Assembly (NCBI RefSeq): GCF_029873635.1 | Contig: NC_080417.1 | Location: 25,430,182 to 25,494,181, forward strand | Direction: 5' to 3' | Length of the DNA stretch: 64,000 nucleotides | DNA from: Malania oleifera | Taxonomy: Eukaryota; Streptophyta; Magnoliopsida; Santalales; Ximeniaceae | In this document: positions 23,556-36,320 of the stretch, one piece after another | How the letters are laid out: each line of letters begins with the position of its first letter | Numbering within the stretch: position 1 is the first letter of the stretch | Translations under genes and position numbers: made by a program | Notes under the pieces: model-generated | Databases searched by the model: none | Seen by the model: only the letters and a program-made list of their open reading frames with translations | Told to the model about the DNA's origin: nothing

Positions 23556-24419
23556 TTACTTGTTGGTTGACTTGATATATTCAATTAAAATTTTGATTTT
23601 GAATATCAACAACTGAAAGGTATTTTAAGTTGCAAGTTTTTCAAAATCAAATCTCTAAAATTATATTTCATTAAATTTGAGTTTTAATTAAAAAGATTAT
23701 GAGATTTGTTTCTAGCAATTCTAAATTGATACTCAGAATTTATCAGCTGGGCTTTAACATCAACAAATTGAATTTGGATTGAATATTGACTAAACTTGGT
23801 TGATTAATCAATATTACATTATTTAAGTGATTGTTGAAGGTTGATTAATTACTTAAAGAAAATTTTTATAAAATTAAAACTCAACCAAGGAATTTATAAT
23901 ACAAAGAAGTGAAGAAATTTTAAAATCCCAATTAACCCCCTCCTTTTGGGAGTATACCTAAATTCTCACTGACCATAGAAGAGTACATATCATTTCCGCA
24001 TCTAATAAAACTACCTACACATTATAAGATGTGCAAGTACAATGCCAAGGCCTCATTTAAGAAAGCAATATATAAGCTGATAGGGATCAAAACTCAAAAA
24101 GAGGACAATAAAATTAAGGAAAATAGCAGGAGTGTCAGTTGGGAAAGCCAGAAGACCCTAATAGAATGAGAAGAAAAATAATGAGTCCTAATGGATGTTA
24201 TGGCTCTTGCCATCTATGAAATAGTTATTTTCCTTAAGAATTGAGGTAGATTGATTAGAAAGTAAGCTCTTTTGTGGCCAACCCAGTACCTAATATTTTG
24301 GAAAAATCTAATCCCTCAATCATTGTAAGATAAAAGGGAAGGGAAGACTGAGATGTTGTGTCCCACTGTTACATGTCTAGTTTTAAAGCCATTTACCATG
24401 CAGAGAAGGCTACTTCTAT

Positions 24420-26760
24420 CCCATGTACTCTAGATTTCGAATTCCTCTAACCGATTTCGAGAAATCTAAATGAGAGAAGCAACCAAACAAGTTTGAATGG
24501 ATTAAAAGAATGCAAAATTGGGTAACAAAGGGGTTTGTTTGGAAAACACTATTATGTTGTACAACTATGGATAATTCCCTTGGATCCCACTACTAGGCCC
24601 ATGGGGAGGGATAGCCTATGCTTTTCTTATGTTCAGAAAACAGGTGGGATCTGTTCAATTCATACCTATGACACATGGCCTAGTTGGTTCAGAGTTTGCA
24701 TATGATCAAGAAAGGGCCTAGAGGCAAGTTAGGAAATTCATAGCAGCTTGGAGGATTACTCATTTGATAATTTCAGGCAATTGTATCACCAAGGTCAATG
24801 GAAGTTATAATGATTGGTCCGCTAATCGAGTTAATCCTCAAGTTACAGATTTTCAACTACCGTAAACTCAAGTGACTCATGTCCTTCAAACAAGAACTTC
24901 GGTTGTTGATGTTGCACCTCAGTCCCAAATAAAAAGGGGAATCCAAGAAATAGAATGGTTATAGGAAAAGAAGGAGTTGCAAAAAAAGATTTGCTCGATT
25001 AAAGAAAGAGCCATGGGAGCTTAATTGAATACTCGGTAGATGAAGCGAAAAGAGCATGGGATAATTCTTATGTGCTAGCGGAATGTTAAACAAAAGAAAT
25101 AAATGTACTTGCAAGTTGAGGAAGAAATGATAGCTTTGAGAAAGAAGGGAAAATAATTCCAAGTAGAAGCTAAGATGAATAGGGAATTATTAAGTATTGT
25201 TGAGACCGAGAATGAGGTAAAATCTTAGGTCCTACAAGAACTTGAAGCATGATTGCAAAGTTGGGACATTTAGTATAAAAAGTTTCTAGCCAAATATCAG
25301 GAGGTAGTGCCTTATGTATGAAAAAACAAGATATTAAGAGATCGAGTTTCAAGCATAAGATCGCCAGACATTTGAGATGATCCTTCAAGTAAGTCTAGTA
25401 AGGTGAGAGCCATGGCCGAGAAAATGAAGCAAGTTGAGCATGGAGTACATCCCAAATAGTTTAATCCTAAAATTACATAAATTATACATGATGTTCACCA
25501 AGAACTGGAATGGTTTGGGCACTTCCATTAAAGTATATGTGGTTGTCCTTTTTTGTTTATTGTTGTAATGGAAAATAAAGAAATAATGAAAAAATGAAAA
25601 ATAATCTTCCTTTTTTGTATTCATCTTTGTACTTTTCTCATATTTAATGCAATAAAATATGTGGTATGTCGGGGTTTCTCTAAGAATTTTGGCAAAGTGG
25701 TTGTTTTAGGTTACATTACATTTATAAGCATCCATGCATTTCATACATAGTCATACATACATTTCCATCATAAACATTGCTGATGGGATTGTGCTCACAT
25801 CATATAGTTGCCTACATAATTAGTGCACCAAGGTTATAGTGCCTAGAAGACCACTGAGATAAAATGGATTCTAGGGTTTCAATATTGAGCAAAATAAAGC
25901 AGTTTCCTTGCATCCTTATAATACTCGATGAAGATTCAGAGTTATAGGGGAACATCTAGGAAGTCAAATGTTGGGAGTTGAACGGAGCCATGAACAAGTC
26001 AACAAGGATGTCCAAGAAGTCAAAGATCAAACCAAGAATTTAACGAAAATGCTCATTGCTATGAATGAAGGGAAGGTTTTTCAACCATTAGAACTAGCAG
26101 TTGAGGATAATCCTTCATTTTTGCCAAGGTTCACACTAGTCAATGGACACTCTCCCTTGCATCCAGTGAATGTGATGACGGGATCAAGATTGCGCTTACA
26201 CCTATTTGTACTAGCAGCATCAAGGTTGCATGGAGCTCTAAGATTTAAACAAATCGAGAATTAAAATATACAATCTCCACCGATTATAATTCTTGATACC
26301 GAAGGAAGGGTTCTGGTTAAAGAAACTTCTAGAGAACAAGTCCGTAGTTCTAAGACAAATCATAAATATGAGGTATTAGAACAATGATTACAAGCTTTGG
26401 AAGGTACAAATGTGTTTAGACAGAAAATGTGTCTATCTTGTGCTTGGTGCCTAATGTTGTTCTACTGCCAAAGTTTAAAGTCCTAGATTTTGAAAAGTTC
26501 AGTGGATCGATGTGTCTAGTTACCCATTTGAAGATGTATTGTTAAAAATGGCTACATATTCAAATGATGATAAATTTCTTATTCACTATTTTCAAGATAG
26601 CTTGACCGTAGTCAATTTGTTGCTTTTCCCTAGATCGGAATTGTTTGCACTCTACTTAGGGTATAGGGACCAATTCTCTCCAATCCAAGTAATTGTTTTC
26701 TCAAATCTTATTTGTCTAGCTCGCAGGTATATGGAATTAGTACCCAAATTTAGGTAGTCT
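24420..26760 (+). pseudogene. Decayed gypsy gag region with DUF7745-like part
   Basis: Reading across frames near 24545-24880 gives segments like IPLLGPWGGIAYA, GSVQFIPMTHGL, SEFAYDQERA and NDWSANRVNP, similar to the DUF7745 domain upstream of gag in some plant gypsy elements. A Lys/Glu-rich, probably coiled-coil stretch follows. Near 26512-26620 it shows KMATYSNDDKFLIHYFQDSL, which resembles a plant gag core. Stops and frame shifts occur throughout. The bounds are approximate, and no LTR or pol of this element was identified. Confidence 0.6.
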
Positions 26761-27224
26761 CTTTCAAGTTTTGATGTCTACTTCAGAGGCATATGGCATA
26801 GTTCCCAAATCCAAGTAGTCGCTTTCAAGTTGTGATGTTTTCTATGCCTCTGAGGTATGTGACATTAATTCCCAAATTCGGGTAGTCACTTTCAAGTTGT
26901 GATTTCTACTTCGGAGGCATATGGCATCGTTTCTATATCCGTTGAATCGCTTTCAAGTTGTGATGTTATGTCTTCCTTATAAGTATGTGGCATTAGTTCC
27001 CAAATCTGAATAGTCATTTTCAAGTCGTGATTTTCAAGTGTGATGGTTTGTCTACTGCGGAGGCGTGTGACATTAGTTCCCAAATTCGAGTAGTCACTTT
27101 TCAAGTTGTGATGGTTTGTGTACCTTGGAAGCATGTGGCATTAGTTCCCAAATCTGAGTAATTATTTTCAAGTTTTAATGATTTGCTTACCTTGAAGGCA
27201 CATGGAATAGTTCCCAAATCTGGG
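26731..27224. repeat. Degenerate minisatellite, ~62-80 bp period, ~7 units
   Basis: Units start near 26731, 26792, 26859, 26922, 26987, 27067, 27135 and 27201. They share GGCATTAGTTCCCAAAT and TTTTCAAGTTGTGATG. The 26987 unit is longer because of a short internal duplication. ORFs here are chance readings of the repeat. Confidence 0.9.
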
Positions 27225-27635
27225 GCAATAATCTCTTCATACACTATGACAGTTTCCACCTTTGTAAGTTTGTTGAATTGATGTAGATTGTACACACCTT
27301 TTGTGTTTACTTTTTGAATCTGATCTCTGGTTTTGATGTTGACAAAATACAAGGATCTTATGTGTGCACCTAGTTTGTGAGCAGGTTTACAATACAACAC
27401 ACACATGAGAGTAGATTTATGGAAGCCTAAGGAACTTAAAGATCATACTCCTGGCATATTCAATGGGAAAATGAAGAGCAAAGGAAGAAGACTTGTTTGT
27501 GCTTCATTTGTAAATGCATTTATTATATTTGGGTCTATAGTATTTGCATCTACATGCATGATATGAATAAGCTTAATTGACCATAGTTTAATTATAGGGA
27601 ATCATATGACTGCAGACTGACCTTAGGATCACTTT

Positions 27636-28150
27636 CGGTCGACCGACTCCAGATTTTTGTGACTAATTATAAAGCTCAAAAAGGTCTTAGAAAAGACCCT
27701 AGGTCCTTACACTAGCACTTAGGTTTAGCCCCATTATCATATATGCTATCAGGGGAAATTATTTTTCAAAAACAAGACTTAGGTGGTAAATTGTTTAGGA
27801 TTCGGGCAACCGAACCTTGGCGTTGAAAATGCCTCGGTCGATCGAACATAGGAAAGTCAAAGTGTTGATTGAACTAAAAAGAACATAATGTTCTCGATCG
27901 ACAGAATATTTAAAATTGACTTTTCCAACAGCTCGGGCGCCCGAACTTTGCGTTCAAAATATCCTCGGGTGACCGAACATGCAAGTTCGGCAAACCGAAC
28001 TTAGGTTCAGGCGACTGAAACTTGGACATTTTGAAAATTGCCTAACTCATCCACCCGAAGTCTTCACTGGGCACCCGAACTTCAAAATTGCCTTTTCCTG
28101 TTATGAGTGTTCGGGCGACCAAACCTATGGCTCTGTCAACCGAAACTCTC
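27636..28150. repeat. TTCGGGCGACCGAA-type dyad array in LTR B
   Basis: About 12 diverged copies, among them CGGTCGACCG (27640), CGGGCGCCCGAAC (near 27933), CGGGTGACCGAAC (near 27964) and TTCGGGCGACC (near 28110). It is more degenerate than the array at 909-1359. I see no convincing TATA box at the expected distance. Confidence 0.75.
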
Positions 28151-29081
28151 AGGTTGGCGTAATTTTTACCGCAGTTAATTGGGGGTAAAATAGGGTTAAT
28201 TTTATTAAACACATTTAAAACAAATTTAATAATTCCACTAGTGTCCCCAATAGTCATAATTTGTGTCATGTCTAGATATGTGTGCTCATTTGCTCAGATT
28301 AGAAGGTGATTAGAATTTTGATTAATTGAAAATCCTCTGAAAATAATTTTTATTTTTTCATTCCTTTGTACTCTCCTATACTTATTACATTAAGTATCTT
28401 TCAAGAGAGATTTATTTTAAGCATTCCTGTGGGCATTTGTTTTACAAATCAAATATCTTTTAAGTCTCATGTCTTATTTATTTTCATATCATATTTTGAG
28501 AGTGTTCTTCAAATTTCTCCCACATTATTCTTTGATAAATATTTTTGGTGGAGAAATATTTTCATCGCTTGTGAATCTTGCACATCCATTGCAAGATTCA
28601 AAGGCTTACATGCTTATGCTTACAAAAATATTTAGTGACTCTATGAGTCCTATCCTGTTTTGATAATGGCAAATCACTTGGTATTTAATCTATACATTGA
28701 GATTGTGAACAAGAATAATATTTAGTATGCACAAAAGGATAACAAATCATAGAAGCCATGAAGATTAATGCATAGATAACTTGGCACAATCCATGGAACT
28801 AAAAGAATAGAAGAATGAAGATGCAAGCGGCAAGTTCAAGAACGTCATAGGAATGGGTATTTAGAATTGACTGTATTTACATATTTCATATGATTTAATT
28901 CGAAGCTCAAAATATACCCTAGATTGACCTTATGACTCATGCATCTCATGAACATCATTAGGGGATATTTATGGACTTAGAAATATTTTTTAAAACCCTG
29001 AAAATTATTTTATAAAAGAGCAAAGAAAGAGAGCAAAGCATATTTTTGAAACTAGAAATGAAAAATCTAGAAAATGATCAG

Positions 29082-29389
29082 TTTAGAAGACCGAACTCCA
29101 CGTTTGGTCGTCTGAAGATTTAACTTCGGAAGACCGAAGTTAAGCTTAGTCATCTAAAGAATTTTTTCAGAAGACCGAAGACTAAGTTCAGTCATCTGAA
29201 GAATTAATGGTGAAACACAAAACCTGACAGAAGCACATCAGAAGACTGAACTTAGACTTTAGTCGTCTGAACTCGACAATTCAGAAGACTGACCCCTAAC
29301 CTCAATCGTCTGACCCTGTGTCCAGGTTAATTTTTTCGAAACTCTAAGGAACTTCAGTCATCTGAGTCTTAACCCTCAATCGTCTGAAC
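29082..29389. repeat. TTCAGTCGTCTGAA-type dyad array in LTR A
   Basis: About ten copies alternate between AGAAGACCGAA and TCAGTCGTCTGAA forms, ending at 29389, 97 bp before the TATA box. Confidence 0.82.
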
Positions 29390-29448
29390 CTGCAGGAAAG
29401 AGTAAAAATTTTATTTTTTTATGAGAGATCACGCGAGTTATTTTTGGA

Positions 29449-29494
29449 TCGAACGGTTAAGATTCATTCTAAGGGAAAGGTTACCTATATAATC
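29449..29494 (+). promoter_or_regulatory. Putative core promoter of LTR A: MSA-like element and TATA box
   Basis: TCGAACGGTTA at 29449-29459 differs from the MSA consensus YCYAACGGYYA at one position. TATATAA follows at 29486. Promoter use is inferred from position only. Confidence 0.42.
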
Positions 29495-31523
29495 TACATC
29501 TAGACCCTAGTGCCCGATAAGAAAAAGAAGAGAACGGACCTTTGGCAAACAATTGAGCATATTGCACGTTAGCACAACTTGGGAGAACACACTACTTTTC
29601 AAAGCTTACACTTCAAATTTGAGCTAAGGCTACCTTGGTCTTCAAAAGACATTCTTGTGATTGTTGTGCATTGAACTTGGTATTGAGGTTTGGTAAATCG
29701 GTTTGTTTGTCAATACTTTTTCTCAAAGTGTTTTTCATCTCAAAGTATATTATTGCATATTATTTAAGAGATTGATCTTGAGTGTATTCATATATGTATA
29801 GACTGTTTTGATAAGATCACTACTTGAGAAAAGTTTAGTCATTGATTAAATATTTTTTATTCAAGTGTGTATTCATTTAAAGATTCAATATTTTTGATAT
29901 TATAGAACCACTTGATTAAATATCCATAGTGTTCATAACTATATATACTATTGTGGGATATTTTCTGAAAAATATCATATTAGGCTTTTGATCTTTGAAA
30001 CTCATATTATATATATACATATTCACATACAAAGATCATATTGGGTTTTGAATATTTGGAAGAAAGCTTATTGATTTTGATTATTATAATATTCAAGACA
30101 AAGCTTTTGATAAATTCACGTTTGATATTCGTGCATTTAGAAAGTTGAACTAGAACCCTAATTTTTCTCCAAAACTTTTACATATGTCATTATTTTGGGA
30201 GATTTGATAAAAAGGGAAATTGTGTGTTGAAGCATATCATTCATATAATGATTATATCATTGCATACATACCGAGCTTCAAGTTTCATCATATAGATATG
30301 TGTTTGGATTTCAATTGTACTCACTAGCTTTATTAGAAGCAACATTGAGTTGTTTTGTATATTTGAAATTTTAATTGTAATCACAGTTCGGGTTGTGAAC
30401 CGGGTGAGGAGGAAATTGTGCCTCTTGTAAGTAGCAGATGTAAGGGAAGCTCCATCCCGGTTAAAGGAGCATAGATTTAGTGGAATCCTTGAGTGGGTTG
30501 CTAAAGGCGAGGACGTAGGTCAGGTTGGCTGAACATCATAAAAATTGTGTTTGCCTTCTCTCTTCCTTTCCTCTTTTTATTTTCCGCATCGCATTTCAAT
30601 ATCTATCTTACATTTGCACGTTGAATAACTCCACATGCACTTAATTGGGTAAAAATAATTCATTGGTATAATAATTTAAATTAGCTTCAAACCCCTACAT
30701 TTAATTTGTTAAATATAGAAATAGGGATTAAGTAGTGAATAATATTAAAAGTTTTTAAAAATACCCAATTCACCCCCCCCCCTCTTGGGATTACACCTAA
30801 ATTAACAATATTTTTGAGTTAAAACCCTAGGTTCTCGTATACTTTATTTGAAAAATATTTTTTGGAAGAAAATCATTTTTATTAGGGTTTGAATCTTTGA
30901 AGTCTTGTATTATATACATCTAACTCAAAGATTGCATAAGGTATTTTGAGAAAATCACATACACACTCTAGCTTATATTTCATATCATGTGTGGGTGTAT
31001 TTAAGCTTCATATTGTACACATCAACTTGTATTAGAAGCATTTGTTTGTACAAAAATTATTAATTATCTATTATATTCCCGACGGGTTGTCGAAAGAGGG
31101 AAACTAGCCCTGTGAATAGTCTCGTACTTGTTCAGACTTGGTTAAATAAACTAGGTGCACCATCATGTAAGGTGTTGTATTAAAAACCGCTGCTCCACCC
31201 GTTAAGCAAGGCATAGTGGGATCCTTTTGCTTATGAGCCTAAGGCGAGGACATAGGTAGTATTGGCCGAACCCCGATAACATATCTGGTGCAGCCTTTAT
31301 TTTTCCGCACTTTCAATTTCAGCACATATATGTTTTACGTTTGATTTATTATATGCAGTACATGTGTTTGATTGTTTGAATATCTTATTGGTTTATGATT
31401 ATATAGAATGACCCTAGGCTTGTGTAATACTACTTGTGGAATTTAAATTAACCTAGGAGAAAAGTTTTAAATACCCAATTCACCCCCCTCCCCTCTTGGA
31501 AATACACCAATTCCAACATTTTG

Positions 31524-33288
31524 TAAATCCAAACATTCTCTTTTGCTAAGGTTTTTCTATATATCGCCTAGTCGAAGATTTGTTTCTCTTATCTTTATAA
31601 ATTTGTTACTGTAGAATGCCAAGATACATGTGTTCCTACCATCCTAAGCTATAAATCTACAAAGAGGAGCAACTATAAACATCCCATTTTGTCAAAGACA
31701 CTATAGCAAAATTTGGGGTTTTTCTTGTTGCAATTTTAGTTCCCTCTTAGTTCTTTTCCTAGGTATGATCTCTCAATTCAAATTTTTATATTGTCTTTTA
31801 AATATTCATTAATACAATAAAAATTGAATAAAAATACATGGAAAATAAAAATGAACAAATAAAAAAAATATAGTAGGATAGCTCCTCCATCTTTACACTT
31901 GCACACACATCATAAGAAAAATTTTAGTGATTGCAAATAAAAAAAAAAAATCAATCTATAAGTCTTAAATTTGGTTGATCAATCAAAGCTAATTTCTGGA
32001 TCTCATTTTGACCTATAAATAGAGCATTTCAAAGAATTAAAGGATGAATAAAAATAGGATAAGAATTGGATACTAAAAAAATCAAGAGACAAGAGGTTGA
32101 GATATTGAGATTGAGAGGTTTGAAAAATAGAGGAAGAATTGAAAATTTGAGAGTGAAAAATGAGCTGGAAATTTGGTGTATCGAGAGGCTTTCAAGTTCA
32201 TATTTTAGAAGGTTAAAGAAATTGGGTGAGATAGGCTAAAGATTAGAGAAGTGAGAAAGATTCTAGGTAGAAGCAACAAGTAGAAGAAGTTTCTAAAAGT
32301 TTACAAGGTTAGTACTCTTTCTCTCTAATTTCATAGAATTTGAATTATTGATGTTATTTGAAAACGTGAAAGGTTTAACCAAAAGGGGTCACATGATTCA
32401 ATTAGTTTGGGATTGAAGTAATCTAGAATTTAGAATTTTAAACTCGACATCCAAAATCCTAACCAAAACTCAATAAATAATTCCTAAAATTTTGACCTAA
32501 AAGCCCAAATACCCAATCTAGATCCAAGGTTCTAGATCCAATGATCTAGATCCGAGAACCCTAGACCCAACCCAGAAACCTTGGTCAACTTTACTCATGT
32601 CCAAGTCAATTGACCCAAAGATCCAACCTAGATTCGAATTGGACCCAAGACCCAAGTCAATTTTGACCTAGGTCCACTGATCTTAGACCTTGTCCTAAAC
32701 CAACTTAGTCTTAACTAGCCTAATTCCTAACTAGCCCAAGTCCTAACTAGTCCATTGACCCTAGCCTATTAAATTAATTTAAGCCTAGAGCTTAAATGAA
32801 CCTAAATCAAGCCCAAGAAAATCCTATTAAATCTGCTAAGGCCCAAACTAAGACCTAAAACCTATTGGCCCAATCAAATCCCAACATATTTAAACTTGTA
32901 GCCGCATGAGGCCCAATTAGGCTTGATCCACCTGATTTCAAATTATCTAGGGCTCAATTGGGTCTAACCCAATTCAACCTAATCTACCCTCAACCCAATT
33001 TGACTCAAGCTTAATCTTCCCAACTTAAACTAGGATTTAACCCGATCATCTAAAGTAGGTTAACCCCATTCCCAAACTTGTTCGGTCTGAAAGAAAACAC
33101 AAGAAATATGGTTTGTTTTAGAAAATAAAGATAAAACACAGAAAGATAGAACAAAAAGTAAAAGCATTAAAAGCACACAGATTTACCTTGGAGAAATCCT
33201 TTGGATATCCTCATAAGTATAACAATAGAAAGACAGAGAGCCTTAAGCTCTTTATCATCAGACGGTTTGCCCAAGATTTGCAAAAGAA

Positions 33289-33328
<40 letters not shown>

Positions 33329-34054
33329 TGGAAAGAAAAGAAAAAAAAATATTAAATATTTAATTTTTTAAGTTAGTGGTACACGTATCACCGTGTAATT
33401 AGGACCACACGTTTGTGAGGTGACATGGCACGATCTTGGCTGTCCAATTTGTGTTTTCTCCAAATGGTCGGATTACTGCCACGTCAACAATTCGTGTTAA
33501 ATATCATACACCTGTTAACCTCTACTATGTGGCAGGTAACATCACTAGCCATGTGTCACCTCTCAGTTAAAAAACACATTCTAAAGCCACTTGTTGCCGC
33601 CGGTGACTAACACATGGTAGCCACATTCTCTCTCTACAAATTGAGTCAGCTCGGTTTGATCCAAGTCAACTCAAGTAGACCCATTGACTTAGTTGAGGCC
33701 AGTTGAACCGATTTGACTCTCCCTGAACTGCTCGTTTTATTTTTATTTATTAATTAGTTTTTAATTGATTTTTAATTCAAAAAATTGGGAAAATAGTAAA
33801 AAAATCAAGAAAAATATTTAAAATAAAAAAAAAATTTCTTTGATTCATTTTTCACTCAAGGCCCAAAAAATTTTAAAAAAACACCAACAATAAATAAAAT
33901 GGAGGAAATTTTTTTTTTTAATCCTAAAAAAAAATAGAAGAAAAATTTTACAATTTCTAGAAAATTCTTGAAAAAATTTTGAAAATCTGGGAATTTTGTA
34001 AAGATCCTATTTTTTTGAATTTGATGCATTTGCATGGTCATTTTACCTACTTAA

Positions 34055-34112
<58 letters not shown>

Positions 34113-34158
34113 TATTTTGTGTGTGTGTGCATGTGTGCGTCCCAATAATAAAACAAAG
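31524..34158 (+). other. Non-coding, gypsy-LTR-like region with CCCAA-rich low complexity
   Basis: No gene is recognised. 32450-33060 is a degenerate stretch rich in GACCCAA, CCTAG and AACCC. A GA microsatellite lies at 33292-33326 and a (TA)n run at 34056-34110. With LTR E removed, the sequence continues into 36218-36950, suggesting one large old LTR or retroelement segment. This class is inferred. Confidence 0.45.
34056..34110. repeat. (TA)n microsatellite
   Basis: About 55 bp of TA dinucleotides followed by a short TG run. Ile-Tyr repeat ORFs on both strands are artefacts. Confidence 0.97.
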
Positions 34159-36212
34159 TGTTGGAATTGGTGTGATCCCAAGAGAGGGGATGAATTAGAT
34201 TATAAAATATTTTGGCAAAATTAAACATTTATGTTGATTCACCACATATCATATCCCTTTCATAATACAAACTTCTGTGAGTGCAGGTATACACGTGTGC
34301 AGTACATCTCATTTTAATGAATGTGTGCATGCAGATAAATATGATAGTAAATAAATAGGCATTCACATACTGAATTTAAAGTACAGTAATTTAAATGAGA
34401 TGGGGAAAGAAAGACATGATATTTATTATTGAGGTTCGGTCATCCCCCCATTGAGCATACCTTTTAAGGATTGCACTAAACCTACTCATTTATGAGTGGA
34501 GCAGAAACCGTTTACAATGTCCTTTAGGGGCGGACATTCCCCACCTCACTTATCGGGTGAAGCCAACAACTTGCACACTTTTCCAAAAGGGTGCATCTCC
34601 TAGTTCTCCTAACCAGGTCTAAACCAATCCGGTGCTCTCCTAACCAAGTCTGAGAAAATTCGAGACTATTCACAGGGCTAGTCTCCCTCTTACGACCACA
34701 CGTCGAGAATACAACAGATATTCAATAAAATATGTGTACAATGACAATGCTTCTATACTAAGCAGATGATGTACAACAGTATAACTCAATGCATGCACTC
34801 TAATATGATATGAGTTATGCTCAGTAAAGTAAGGGTGATATCAAATAATTTTGTACAAATAAAATATATATGAAAAATGAGTATTGTTGTTCTCCTATAA
34901 ATATTTTTACAAATAAAAAAATTTGAAAAATCTAGGAATTTAAGCTCAAGAAAATATTTGTGCAATAAAAAATTTCTTCCAAAAATGTTTATTAAGAAAA
35001 ATAACAGGAAGAAATGTTAAGGCTACTCTCAGACATGATTTTAATAAGTGAAGATGCAAATGAGACTAAGTGTATATGAATGTAAAATAAATATGCTCTC
35101 TTTCAAAATGATTTTGAAATAAATAAGTGGAAAGAGAGTGGAAGAATTTTGATAACAAATTTGCCCCAAAGAAATGATTTTATCAATATAAATTGGTTTG
35201 AGAGAACTTTGATTAACAAAGGTTTAGAGAGAATTTGAGGGTTAATCAAAGTTGTTAATCTGGAGTTATAAGGGGTTATTTATAGATTTTACAAAAATTA
35301 TGACCATTAGGGATACGCTTGGTATTTTGAAAAAGTTTAATTAAAAATTAATGACATTTTACTGCTTTAAAAAATTCCAACTTGAGATGTTTTGGTCAAC
35401 TATATTTTAAGTTCGGTCAACCCAATTGCCAAGTTCGGTCGACCGAGACACTTTTGATCTAAAGGTTCAGTCAACTGAAACAAGGTGATTTCTAAACCCT
35501 TCGAGGTTCAGTCGACCGTATCTAAGTTCGATCTTATACTTTATGGTTCGGTTAACTCAATCAAAAATGAACTGGAAGTTCGGTTGACTAAGTTGTTGGG
35601 GATCAGACACGTGTGAGTTTGGTTGATTGATAAAAATAAGTTCAAAAATATTCAGTCGACCGAGTGAAGTCAAAATGTTGACTTCCACTCAGTTTGGTCA
35701 ACTGAGGCAATTTACACTGCCAAGATTTGGTCAACCAATTCAGTCCACAACTCATTTTTGGCCCAAATAAAGACGTAAGTTAAATCCCTATTAAAGTGAG
35801 TTATGAACCTATTTACTTGAGGGATTCCTATAATCATTCTATGGTCTTTTTTAGAGTTAACCTTGAAATTCCAACGTAACCCTAAGGTCACTCTATGGTC
35901 ATGTGGCTCCTTATGGTCAATATATGGTCATGCCTAAGAAAATAACCATATCATGCAGATGCATGCATTATTACAAACCAAATAATAAAAATAAATGCAA
36001 TTACAATAAGAAATAAATGTCTTCTTCGTCTTTTTGCTCTTCTGACTTCATGGAATGCATTTGATCGTATAGGCTTTAAGTCTTACAAGCTTTCAACGTT
36101 GTTTCCTTATGTGTGTGATAAAATTAATGGACTTGTTCATATGTTAAATACACGCATAAGAAACATGTGTTTTTTTAATATCAAAATAAGGATTTGACTC
36201 AAAAAGTTAACA
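34159..36212 (-). mobile_element. SIRE-type solo LTR E, TSD CAAAG
   Basis: It starts TGTTGGAATTGG and ends AAAAAGTTAACA. Exact CAAAG lies at 34154-34158 and 36213-36217. It is 2,054 bp with no ORF. In minus orientation it has a TGTTAACT start, a dyad array (35391-35740), an MSA-like CCTAATGGTCA, a TATAAATA box (35277-35284) and a CCCAAGAGAGGGG-type end. The exact TSD shows a single insertion event followed by loss of the internal part. Confidence 0.92.
35391..35740. repeat. TTCGGTCGACCGA-type dyad array in LTR E
   Basis: About ten copies, the best being TTCGGTCGACCGAG near 35434. Many are eroded by C-to-T or G-to-A changes (for example TTCAGTCAACTGAA). One spacer holds CTTTTGATCTAAAGG, related to the TTTTGAACT phrase in the LTR G array. 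Confidence 0.8.
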
Positions 36213-36320
36213 CAAAGAGTAAAGAGGTGTTGCAGACCTTAGCTATAATAGTTCTAAGGGGAGTTTTTCTAATAAGATCACCTCCTTTGGAGGTATTATT
36301 AGACATTCCTAAATCGCACT

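Larger units (their letters stand above)
21913..23968 (+). mobile_element. SIRE-type LTR D
   Basis: It starts TGTTAGCCTAACAAGGC and ends ACCTAAATTCTCA; it is 2,056 bp. Order: dyad array (22355-22611), TATA box at 22738 (127 bp downstream), AAGGACGTAGG and GCCGAACCTTGTAAAA module (about 23195 and again 23380 through a tandem duplication), CTTTATTTTTCTGCA, and a CCAATTAACCCCCTCC end. The preceding PPT marks it as a 3' LTR. Confidence 0.83.
28633..30807 (+). mobile_element. SIRE-type solo LTR A nested in LTR B, TSD ATATT
   Basis: Exact ATATT lies at 28628-28632 and 30808-30812. The start is TAGTGACTC, an eroded TG. The end is GGGATTACACCTAAATTAACA after a 10-base C run. It is 2,175 bp. It has a dyad array at 29082-29389, a TATA box at 29486 and a GAGGACGTAGG module near 30508. 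LTR B sequence continues on both sides, which proves the insertion order. Confidence 0.9.
27304..31518 (+). mobile_element. SIRE-type LTR B, split by LTR A, TSD TTTTG
   Basis: It starts TGTTTACTTTTTG and ends CACCAATTCCAACA. Exact TTTTG lies at 27299-27303 and 31519-31523. With LTR A removed, LTR B is about 2.03 kb. Its array of TTCGGGCGACCGAA-type dyads runs 27636-28150. Its GAGGACATAGG and GGCCGAACCC module lies near 31250, after the insertion. No ORF or internal region remains, so it is a solo LTR. Confidence 0.9.

Noticed and set aside
32450-33060. Telomere-like AACCCTAGA sequence
   Set aside because: The repeats are irregular CCCAA/CCTAG phrases and not tandem TTTAGGG units.
33979-34228. 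ORFs with Ile-Tyr repeats on both strands
   Set aside because: They are readings of the (TA)n run.
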